Assembly: GCA_946614295.1 (NCBI GenBank)
Contig: CAMOGT010000012.1
Location: forward strand, 1 to 43,769
Direction: 5' to 3'
DNA: 43,769 nt
Origin: an uncultured Bacteroidales bacterium
Lineage (GTDB): Bacteria > Bacteroidota > Bacteroidia > Bacteroidales > Paludibacteraceae
Position 1 is the first letter of the stretch. Every line of letters starts with the position of its first letter. The notes beneath the pieces were generated by a model. That model made no database searches and was not told the origin of the DNA. It was given only the letters and a program-made list of their open reading frames with translations. Shown here one piece after another: positions 24,608 through 33,042 of the stretch. The position numbers and the translations under genes are program-made.

Positions 24608-27600
24608 ATGAGAAATTTTTTCTTCATCCTTAAATCACTCTGTGGTGGGAAGTCCGCGAATACCCCCCCCAGTGAATTTTCTTATGCTTCGCATGGTATT
24701 ATCCCTGCTTTCCTTAAACCCCTCGCCCTTGTGCTGTTGTTTATGTTGGGAAGCGTGAATGTGTGGGGAGCAGCTACACTTGTTTCTTCGCTATCAGGAA
24801 TAAGCAGTGGAGAAACGTATTATATAGCAGCCCTTAATAGCAGTAAGTATTATACCGTACCGAATACTACTATCAGCGGACAAACATTTACTTGTACATT
24901 AGGAACTTATAATTCTACCACGCAAGTCATTACCCCTGCTACAGGTGCTGGAGAATTCGTTTTTACAGCAAAAGCGGGAACTGACAATGCATACTATATA
25001 TATAATACAAATTTGAAGAAGTATCTTGTAGCAACAGGTTCCAAGACATTCGGATATGTGGAAAGTTCGTCTTCAAATTATGGGTACTGGACTTTTTCAA
25101 CCGTAGCTGGAGGCGGATTTTCTGGAGTTTTTTCCGTGAAGCATTCAAACAAGACTCATTATATGCGAGCCTATGAAAATAGCGTAAAATGTTACGATGG
25201 GGCAAGCAATAGTGGTATATATCTTTTCCAAAAATCTTCTGGTTATTCCATAACTTACCATTGTAATGGTGCGACATCTGGTTGCCCAAGTAATGCAAGT
25301 GGTCAAACGGCTTTGCCAAGCACTCTGCCAACACCTACTAAAACAGGTTGCACATTCGCTGGGTGGTACACTAACGAAGGTCTTACTACTGCTGCTACAG
25401 CAGGTGCTACACTTGCTGCAAATGCAAACTTGTATGCCAAATGGACCTGTAATGTAACACTCAATCGCAATGGAGCTACCGAAACTATTAATAATGTAGT
25501 TGTAGGAACAGATATAGATGATATTGACGGAACAAGCGCACAAGGCGGTTGCAGCGAATGGACTTTTGTCGGTTGGAGCAAAACACAGCGAGCTGCTCAG
25601 AACAATTCTGCGACTATGACACTTGTTACCGAGGTTGACGGTTCCGGTCCGTATTATGCGGTTTACTGTCATACCGAAAGCGGAGGAGGAAACAGCACAG
25701 CCTCGTCTAATAATATATCATCAACATCCACAAATGCGGTTACATTAGAAACAGGCAAACCCATCACATACAAATGCTCAGTGTCTAATTTGTATTCTAA
25801 TCCAGCGCGAATCTATAAAGGTAATACCATCACAATCGCCGGTGCTACTATTACTAGCATCAGTTTAACTGGAGTTTCGGGTAATGCAATATCTAACATG
25901 ACTGTAAATACGGGGACATTGAGTACTTCTGGTGATAATGGAACATGGGAAGGCTCAGCAACGTCAATAGTGTTTACTGCGTCAAGTGCTCAAACACGTA
26001 TTTCAGCAATCACAGTAACTTATACCGGCGGCTCAACTACCTACTATTCTACAACTGCTAGTTGCTGCACGTCACTGGGTCAGATTAACGGCTCGGTTTC
26101 GTTGAGCCAATTGGCAACACCAGACCCGACGAAACTGAAAGCTACTTGGGAAATGAACGGAACTGATGGTTTGGCAGATAATGGAATCATCATCAAAGCA
26201 TATAAAGCAAGTGACAATAGTTTGGTTCACACATCCAGCGCATTGTCTAAAACTGCTACAGCATATGAAATTACAGGTCTGCAACCTTGTACAGAATACT
26301 ATGCAACGCTTACAACCATTCGTGGTAATGATGCTTCTTATTGCGAGGGAACAGAGCAAGGAAAATCGGTATCTAATGTATCTACTATCGGTTATGCGCT
26401 CGCTCTAAAAGACGAGAGTGGTATTCTCCTGGATGGAACAACCGAAATGGGACTCTATGGAATTAAGGAAGATTTAACCAATGCCTGTGCAGGTTCTACC
26501 ATTACTTTAGAGCAGACTAATGAAGATGGTTATCGTTTCGATGGCTGGGATGTTTATAAGACAGGTGATGTAGATACTAAAGTAACTGTTACCAATAATC
26601 AGTTTACAATGCCGGCATATGATGTAACGGTAAGTGTGTTGTTTGTCGCTGAGACAAGTCCATCGCTGTCAGTTGTAGATAACGAAGATATGCCAGTTAG
26701 TACTATTGCTTTTGGCAATCAAGAGAAGAATGTTAAGAGTGATGCAAAGTCAATATTCTTGTATGGCGAGAATTTATCGGATGACGTAGCATGGAGTTTG
26801 AGTGGCGCTGATAAAGATTACTTTGCTATAACTCCTGCTTCGCCAATTACTCAAAGTGCGGCAGAAAGCATTCAAGAAATGGAGATTACTTTCACCCCAA
26901 ACGAGGCGCGTGATTTCATCGCGACACTGACATTCACTTCGGATGGCGCGACAGACAAAGTAATTGCTCTTACGGGTACGGGTGTGAACTTGTACACGGT
27001 GACTTACAATGCGGGTACGGGTACTTGTGAAACGGCAAGTGCCAAGCAGACATCTGTCGATGGAGAAGTGACGTTACCGACACCGACCCTCTCTGACGCA
27101 CTGGTGAGTGCCGGTTGGAGTTTCGCAGGCTGGAAGAAAGAGAGTGCTGTAACAAGCCTCGTAACCGAAGCGCCGACTTTGTTTACCGGCACCTATACGC
27201 CGGAGGCAGATGAGATGCTGTATGCGGTGTATAAGTTCACGGAAGGGGACGGTAACTATGAATTAGTTGAGTCAGATCTCGGTACTGCATGGGCAGGTGA
27301 TTATCTGATTGCATATTCTTCGACAGTCTTTGCAGATGGACGTGTAGGAGGACAAGATGCTGATGGCTCAATAGGAAAAGCTGGCGTAAATGTTAATCCT
27401 TCTACAAACTTAAACGGTAAAATTATTGCTTCTTCATGGGGCGATACATATAATGTGACATTAGAGGAAATAACATCCGGTAGTAATACGTATGTTCTAA
27501 AAACGAAGGATGGTAAATACAATTATAGTACTGCAAATAGCAATGGTTTAGATGTTACAGAAAATAGATCTACAGCAAAGGACCATCCATTAACTATTAC

Positions 27601-30600
27601 GTATAACTCCTCAAGTGACATTGATATCGCCATTTCAGAAGGTGCTGTATTCCATTACAATACAGATAGCAAGGGATATTTCCGCTTCTACAAAGATGGG
27701 GGTCAGTCAAATGTGTATCTATACAAAAAAGGCGCGCCGGTTTACTCTTACTTCTCCAACCCATCGGACAAGGTGACGATTACTTATGACGCGAACGGCG
27801 GTGAGAATGCTCCGAGTGCACAGGAGAACATTACAATCAGCAGTGATCCTACCGTGGCAGCTGCGGGTGCGATGGAGAAAGCCGGACACACGTTCAGCAA
27901 GTGGAACACCAAAGCCGATGGCACAGGTACCGATTACGCTGCCGGTGCGACGATCGAGGGAATAAAGAAAGATGTTACGCTGTACGCTGTTTGGAGTGTG
28001 AACAAGCATAAAGTTTCCGTAAGCAGCATAGACCACATTACTATTGGGGCAACTCCGGAAGGCGCAAGTGCGATTGCAGAGGGTGCTAATAACGGCGCTG
28101 TGGCTTACGGAACGGTAGTGACTCTGGCACAGACGGCAGATGCGCATTATACGTTTGGCGATTGGACAGTGACCAAAGACGGCGATGCAGGAACGGTTGT
28201 TCTCGTCAGCGAAGGTAGTTTCACTATGCCGGACTATGATGTAGTGGTTAGTGCAACAGCTCCGACCGAGGATGCAAAACGCGATGTAGTATTCTACAGC
28301 AACGGTGTGCAGGTAGGCGAGAAAATGACTACTTATGTAGGCGAGGCTCCGGCTACTGCTCCGACGGCTGTTTATAATGATTGTTTGGAAGGCAGCAACA
28401 TCTTCTACGGCTGGGCTACGGAACCGTGGGACAATATGATAGATGCTTCTGCTTTGGAAGGCAAGACAGTTTATACGGGTGCTCTGCCGAATGTGGCTGC
28501 CGGCGAAGGCGATGTAAACTACTATGCGGTTTGGGCGAAAGGTAGTGAATCTGCTACTGATTTCGTAAAATTAGGCGAGAATGAAAATTCGTATCTGGTA
28601 CAAGGTGCTAAGATTGCTATTGTCAATAATAGAGATGATAAAATCTTGGGAAGCAATTTCTCTGTAACAGAGGCTACACATCCAGGAAGTGATGATAACA
28701 AATTGACCGTATCTGCATCTCAAATATGGACACTTGTAGAACAAGATGAGTATGATTATTGGAAACTTACATGCAGCGATGTACAATTGGGTACGAATGC
28801 ATTAGCAAGTAGTAGTACAAAATCTCAAAATATAGGTAACTATTCCAATAATTATAGTTGGTGGGTAATTTCTTCAAATACAGAGTGGAGCAATACAGTT
28901 TCCGGCTGTTACTATATGTATAATTGGTATAATAGTTCAGGTACAGAATACTACAATTTCTTGGAATATAGCGGAAGCGCGTGGGTTAGTTATTATGCAA
29001 CAGGTGTGACGAGCGGAAATAAGGAATATTACGCAATGAAGCTGTATAAACCCGAAGTTACTTACTCCGATTTCCGCACGAACTGCTGTGAGAAGAAGGC
29101 TATCACGCTGAGTGGGGTAGATGATGAGGTAGGCAAGCATTTTGAGAGTGACAAAGAGGAAGCTTGCGAGGGCGAGACGGTTACACTGACGAAGACAGAG
29201 AACGGTCATTATACCTTTGGCGGATTTACTGTAAAAGATGCGAATGACGCGACGGTAGATGGTACAATGGATAATATCACCGGCGAATATACCTTCACGA
29301 TGCCTGAAACGGCAGTGACTGTCACCGCAGCTTGGAATCCGAAGAACTATAAGGCAACCGTTGCTTCGGCTGATGACGCAAAGGGAAGCGTTAGTGCAAC
29401 CGGCGGAAGTATGGTGGATGAGGAGCGTCAAGTGGCTTACGGCTCAACAATAACCCTTACGGCAACTCCTGTGGATGAAGATCACTACTTCCAGAACTGG
29501 ACGGTTACACCGGCTATTCCTGAACTGGATCTGACACAGAACCCGTTGGTAATCACTATGCCGGGTAATAACATTGCCGTTACTGCTAACTTCGGAGCAG
29601 TGGCTTATCCGGCACTGACCTTGGAAACGAACGAGGCTTATACGCTGACGGCTACTCTGGCTAACGGAGACCCGATTGCAGATATGGGTGCTATCCGTTC
29701 GGGTACAGCCTTGAAGGTCAGCTATGTGCTGAACGGTCAGAACGAGAAGACCGGTTGGACTTTGACACCTGCAACCACTTACGGCGAGAGCGAGAACTAT
29801 ATCACCTTCAATATGCCGAGTGAGGCTCTGCATGTGGCTTTGGCAGTACGTCCATACTACACCTTGGGCCTGAGTGCCGAGAACGGCAGTATCAGCGCTG
29901 TTAGCATCAATAGCGAGGCACAGGCTTTGGCAGCCGAGTACCGCGTTCACGAAGGCGAGGATGTGGAAGTGACGGCTGTTCCGAGCGATGAGAACTATAA
30001 GTTCAAAGAGTGGGTGAAGACAGGCGATGCGGCTACTTATAGTGGTGCAAGCACTACGGCGACGTTGAAAGTTGGCACCGAGAACATGACGCTGAAGGCA
30101 GTCTTCGAGGCAAAGGCGACTTACAACCTGACGCTGAATGCCCTTGGCAGAACGCAAGAAGTAATCCCCGCATTGGAAGGCACAGATGTTGCTTCGTTGT
30201 TGGATGGCAAAAATGCTGTGGCTCTGAAGGGCTATCATTTTGAGGGCTGGAGCGAGACCGAGGACGGCGAGGCTATCAGCGGCGATGCGTTGAAGCTGAA
30301 TGGTGACAAGACCGTTTATGCGGTATATAGCGCTGAGGCTTACTATCAGAAAGTCACTTCGACAAGCGAAATCACCGATGGTCAGTACCTGATTGTTTAT
30401 GAAGATGGTAGTCTTGCATTTGATGGCGGATTAGAGACGTTGGATGCAGTAGGCAATACTATAAGCGTAAGTATTGCCAATAAGAAAATTGCTATTAATA
30501 CTGAGACTACAGCAGCCGAGTTCACGATTAACGCGACGGCAGAAACTATTAAGTCCGCAAGCGGTATGTATATCGGAAGGACAAGTAATAGTAACGGAAT

Positions 30601-32122
30601 GAATGTAGATGAAAATACTGCATATACCCATACACTAAGCATAGATGATGGAAATTTCGTTGCTGTAAGTTCAGGTGGAGCATACCTCCGGTATAATAGC
30701 GCAAGTAACCAAACTCGTTTCCGTTATTATAAATCAGACTCGTATAGTAGTCAAAAGGCAATCCAACTCTACAAGAAGGTTGAGTCGGGCGCGAATGAGT
30801 CCAACCCGACGACTGTTGTTGCCAACAACGAGGTTCTTGTCATTGACGCGGATGCTACCTTGAACAACCTGACTATTGAGGCAGGCGGCAAGGTAGAGAC
30901 GACCAACGAACTGACGGTTATCAATAACCTGACCATCAACTCGGAGGCAGGCAAGTCGGGACAGGTAAGCAATGCAGGTAACGTACACGCCAACAATGTC
31001 TATATGGATGTGAAGTTCTACAAGTCGGCTGCGACATTGGATGCAACCACCGCTAACCAATGGTATATGATCTCCGCTCCGTTTGACGTGAACCTGAACG
31101 GCGGATTCCTTCAGACCGACGGTACGCCGATGGTATTCGGTACTGACTTTGACCTGTTCGAATACGATGGAACGAAACGTGCTACAACAGGCGTAACCGG
31201 TTGGAAACGCGTAAGCGGACAGATGAAAGCAGGTACGGCTTGCCTTATCGGCTTCAACGAGGGACAGTCAACTACTATACGTCTCAAAGCAGCGAACGCT
31301 TCTTTGGCGGAGAAGGAAAGTATTGCGCTGAATGAGTATAGCGGTGATGCAAAGAACCAGAACTGGAATGGTGTAGCCAACCCGAACCTGCATTATATCA
31401 ATATTAACAAAGACGTACAGATATACAACAACGAGGAAGGCGAGAATGGACGCAAGTACATCTCGTACACCGCAAGCACTTACTCGTTCGTAGTAGGAAC
31501 AGCGTTCTTTGTACAGGAGATCGGTTCGATTAGTTTGGAGGCAGGCAGCCATGATAAGTTGCGCGCACCGAAACGCGAGAGTGAGCGTTATGAGGCCTGC
31601 GTACGTATTGTGCGTGACGGCGCAGAGACTTTCGCCGACCAGATGTTCGTCCGCGCTTCCGAGGATGCTTCGGCGCAATACGAACAGGGGCACGACATGG
31701 TGACTTGGAACGGCACTACCGCCAAGACGGCTCTGCTCTGGACTGAAAACTACGGAACACGTCTGGCGATTGAGGAAGCTCCGCTGCTCAATAATCAGGC
31801 TTCATACGCACTTGGTCTTTATGTACCTGCTAACGGTACGTACCGTATTGAGGTAGCGAACACTCAAACAGATGCGACTCTCTATCTCACTCAAGGCGGT
31901 ACCATCATCTGGAACCTGACGGATGGTGCATACGAAGTAGATTTAACTGCCGGGACAACCTCTGAATATGGTTTACTGCTGCAAGCTAATGCTCCGCAGA
32001 TTCCGACGGGCGTAGAGGAGGTCGGCGCAAGCAAAGCCGCGCAGAAAGTAGTCATCGATGATCACGTATATATCCTCCGCGGTGAAAAGATGTACGACAC
32101 CACCGGTAAAATGGTTAAATAA
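24608..32122 (+). CDS. Giant mosaic secreted/surface protein with InlB repeats, 2504 residues
   Basis: The N-terminus has about 35 extra residues before a hydrophobic signal segment (KPLALVLLFMLGSVNVWGA, about 37-56). The body is a mosaic. Four AT-rich modules of about 150 residues (about 58-210, 880-1044, 1316-1483, 1911-2058) end in YLF/YLYKK/KLYKP/QLYKK and contain an FRFYKD or FRYYKS strand in two copies. InlB B-type repeats lie between them (for example GCTFAGWY...LYAKW, GHTFSKWN...LYAVW, GYHFEGWS...VYAVY). There are also bacterial-Ig/FN3-like parts and a choice-of-anchor-type domain (about 687-793). Residues about 2140-2465 form a beta-rich terminal domain (NQWYMISAPFDV...). A short tail follows, with DDHVYILRGEKMYDTTGKM. 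It is probably exported to the surface, perhaps as a type IX substrate (inferred). A C8 tract lies at 24663-24670. Confidence 0.9.
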   Translation: MRNFFFILKSLCGGKSANTPPSEFSYASHGIIPAFLKPLALVLLFMLGSVNVWGAATLVSSLSGISSGETYYIAALNSSKYYTVPNTTISGQTFTCTLGTYNSTTQVITPATGAGEFVFTAKAGTDNAYYIYNTNLKKYLVATGSKTFGYVESSSSNYGYWTFSTVAGGGFSGVFSVKHSNKTHYMRAYENSVKCYDGASNSGIYLFQKSSGYSITYHCNGATSGCPSNASGQTALPSTLPTPTKTGCTFAGWYTNEGLTTAATAGATLAANANLYAKWTCNVTLNRNGATETINNVVVGTDIDDIDGTSAQGGCSEWTFVGWSKTQRAAQNNSATMTLVTEVDGSGPYYAVYCHTESGGGNSTASSNNISSTSTNAVTLETGKPITYKCSVSNLYSNPARIYKGNTITIAGATITSISLTGVSGNAISNMTVNTGTLSTSGDNGTWEGSATSIVFTASSAQTRISAITVTYTGGSTTYYSTTASCCTSLGQINGSVSLSQLATPDPTKLKATWEMNGTDGLADNGIIIKAYKASDNSLVHTSSALSKTATAYEITGLQPCTEYYATLTTIRGNDASYCEGTEQGKSVSNVSTIGYALALKDESGILLDGTTEMGLYGIKEDLTNACAGSTITLEQTNEDGYRFDGWDVYKTGDVDTKVTVTNNQFTMPAYDVTVSVLFVAETSPSLSVVDNEDMPVSTIAFGNQEKNVKSDAKSIFLYGENLSDDVAWSLSGADKDYFAITPASPITQSAAESIQEMEITFTPNEARDFIATLTFTSDGATDKVIALTGTGVNLYTVTYNAGTGTCETASAKQTSVDGEVTLPTPTLSDALVSAGWSFAGWKKESAVTSLVTEAPTLFTGTYTPEADEMLYAVYKFTEGDGNYELVESDLGTAWAGDYLIAYSSTVFADGRVGGQDADGSIGKAGVNVNPSTNLNGKIIASSWGDTYNVTLEEITSGSNTYVLKTKDGKYNYSTANSNGLDVTENRSTAKDHPLTITYNSSSDIDIAISEGAVFHYNTDSKGYFRFYKDGGQSNVYLYKKGAPVYSYFSNPSDKVTITYDANGGENAPSAQENITISSDPTVAAAGAMEKAGHTFSKWNTKADGTGTDYAAGATIEGIKKDVTLYAVWSVNKHKVSVSSIDHITIGATPEGASAIAEGANNGAVAYGTVVTLAQTADAHYTFGDWTVTKDGDAGTVVLVSEGSFTMPDYDVVVSATAPTEDAKRDVVFYSNGVQVGEKMTTYVGEAPATAPTAVYNDCLEGSNIFYGWATEPWDNMIDASALEGKTVYTGALPNVAAGEGDVNYYAVWAKGSESATDFVKLGENENSYLVQGAKIAIVNNRDDKILGSNFSVTEATHPGSDDNKLTVSASQIWTLVEQDEYDYWKLTCSDVQLGTNALASSSTKSQNIGNYSNNYSWWVISSNTEWSNTVSGCYYMYNWYNSSGTEYYNFLEYSGSAWVSYYATGVTSGNKEYYAMKLYKPEVTYSDFRTNCCEKKAITLSGVDDEVGKHFESDKEEACEGETVTLTKTENGHYTFGGFTVKDANDATVDGTMDNITGEYTFTMPETAVTVTAAWNPKNYKATVASADDAKGSVSATGGSMVDEERQVAYGSTITLTATPVDEDHYFQNWTVTPAIPELDLTQNPLVITMPGNNIAVTANFGAVAYPALTLETNEAYTLTATLANGDPIADMGAIRSGTALKVSYVLNGQNEKTGWTLTPATTYGESENYITFNMPSEALHVALAVRPYYTLGLSAENGSISAVSINSEAQALAAEYRVHEGEDVEVTAVPSDENYKFKEWVKTGDAATYSGASTTATLKVGTENMTLKAVFEAKATYNLTLNALGRTQEVIPALEGTDVASLLDGKNAVALKGYHFEGWSETEDGEAISGDALKLNGDKTVYAVYSAEAYYQKVTSTSEITDGQYLIVYEDGSLAFDGGLETLDAVGNTISVSIANKKIAINTETTAAEFTINATAETIKSASGMYIGRTSNSNGMNVDENTAYTHTLSIDDGNFVAVSSGGAYLRYNSASNQTRFRYYKSDSYSSQKAIQLYKKVESGANESNPTTVVANNEVLVIDADATLNNLTIEAGGKVETTNELTVINNLTINSEAGKSGQVSNAGNVHANNVYMDVKFYKSAATLDATTANQWYMISAPFDVNLNGGFLQTDGTPMVFGTDFDLFEYDGTKRATTGVTGWKRVSGQMKAGTACLIGFNEGQSTTIRLKAANASLAEKESIALNEYSGDAKNQNWNGVANPNLHYININKDVQIYNNEEGENGRKYISYTASTYSFVVGTAFFVQEIGSISLEAGSHDKLRAPKRESERYEACVRIVRDGAETFADQMFVRASEDASAQYEQGHDMVTWNGTTAKTALLWTENYGTRLAIEEAPLLNNQASYALGLYVPANGTYRIEVANTQTDATLYLTQGGTIIWNLTDGAYEVDLTAGTTSEYGLLLQANAPQIPTGVEEVGASKAAQKVVIDDHVYILRGEKMYDTTGKMVK
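24663..24670. repeat. C8 homopolymer in the 5' coding region of the giant gene
   Basis: Eight C residues at codons 19-21 (Thr-Pro-Pro), before the signal peptide. A one-base slip would shift the frame. Confidence 0.8.
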
Positions 32123-32144
32123 TGAAAACGAAAGGTATATAGAT

Positions 32145-32261
32145 ATGAAAAAGACCTATAAACAACCGACTGTCGATTACGAACAGTTTATGTCAGAGGG
32201 CATAATGTTACCCGAATCGCCTGTAAATGGAGATATGGATCCGCAACCCATTCTTCCCTAA
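32145..32261 (+). CDS. Small peptide, 38 residues
   Basis: An ATG at 32145, 22 nt after the giant gene stop, opens a 38-codon frame beginning MKKTYKQPTVDYEQFMSEGI and ending GDMDPQPILP. It is followed by a strong hairpin. Short peptides starting MKKTYxxP, with an acidic, Pro/Ser/Gly-rich end, are frequent next to Bacteroidales surface-protein genes; their role is unknown. The position between the gene and its terminator supports co-transcription. Confidence 0.7.
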   Translation: MKKTYKQPTVDYEQFMSEGIMLPESPVNGDMDPQPILP

Positions 32262-32281
32262 CAAAGGCATTAATCATTGAC

Positions 32282-32316
32282 AATCAGCAACCTCGCGCCC
32301 TGCGTGGTTGCTGATT
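32282..32316 (+). terminator. Terminator after the giant gene and small peptide
   Basis: Perfect 11-bp stem AATCAGCAACC/GGTTGCTGATT (32282-32292 with 32306-32316), loop of 13, followed by TATATA. The T tract is weak. Confidence 0.75.
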
Positions 32317-32350
32317 TATATAGCGCAAAATGAAAAAAATGTTCACAATA

Positions 32351-32382
32351 TTTGCGAATATCAAAAAAAAGTAGTACCTTTG
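32351..32382 (+). promoter_or_regulatory. Promoter of the 186-residue secreted protein gene
   Basis: TTTGC (32351-32355), 19 nt, TACCTTTG (32375-32382). The leader is about 88 nt. Confidence 0.82.
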
Positions 32383-32474
32383 TAGCGGATTCCGAAATTG
32401 TATATAAATTGTCCAAAATCCCGCGTGTTGCTGCAATTCTATGAAACAAAGCATTTAACTAACACATTATAATC

Positions 32475-33035
32475 ATGAAGAAAATTTACTTATTTATTGC
32501 TGCATGCGTGGTGAGCTTCTGCGCATATGCAGAAGTGAGCGTTACCGTTAACCCGAAAGTGATTGATTTCGGCACCGTGGAGTTGGACGAAAACGGTGAG
32601 GCGCAGCCGGCCGATTATATGAAAGCCGAGTTGGACTACACATTGGCTGAATATGTGTACAACGTGTACCTAGACACGCTGACGACCGAAGATCCGCTCT
32701 GTGAGTTTGAGGTTGTTGCGGATTCTGGATCTGATTTTTGGTACGATGGCAGTTTGTATTACGGAGAAAAAGAGACAACGGTTTGGGTAAGTTTCTACGC
32801 TGTTGCCGCCGGGGAATATGAAATGAAGTATCGTTTCTACACGTGGGACGCAGATTGGGAGACCAAAGTGAATGGCGATGAACTGACCGTTAAGGTGAAG
32901 GTGATAGAACATGTTACAACCGCTATCGGTAATACGGCGGCGGAGGTGAAGGCGCAGAAAATGCTGCGTGACGGACAGGTGCTGATCGTCCGTAACGGCA
33001 ATACCTATACCGTTACCGGCAGCAGAGTAAGGTAA
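32475..33035 (+). CDS. Small secreted protein with the shared C-terminal tail
   Basis: 186 residues with a signal peptide (MKKIYLFIAACVVSFCAYA) and a beta-sandwich-like body (EVSVTVNPKVIDFGTVEL, like the start of an ASH/choice-of-anchor domain; then repeated Tyr-rich strands). The tail contains KMLRDGQVLIVRNGNTYTVT followed by GSRVR. It resembles the tail of the giant protein upstream (YILRGEKMYDTTGKM), suggesting a common C-terminal sorting or anchoring signal. The gene has its own promoter and ends 7 nt from the convergent helix-hairpin-helix gene. Function unknown. Confidence 0.85.
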   Translation: MKKIYLFIAACVVSFCAYAEVSVTVNPKVIDFGTVELDENGEAQPADYMKAELDYTLAEYVYNVYLDTLTTEDPLCEFEVVADSGSDFWYDGSLYYGEKETTVWVSFYAVAAGEYEMKYRFYTWDADWETKVNGDELTVKVKVIEHVTTAIGNTAAEVKAQKMLRDGQVLIVRNGNTYTVTGSRVR

Positions 33036-33042
33036 TCACGAT

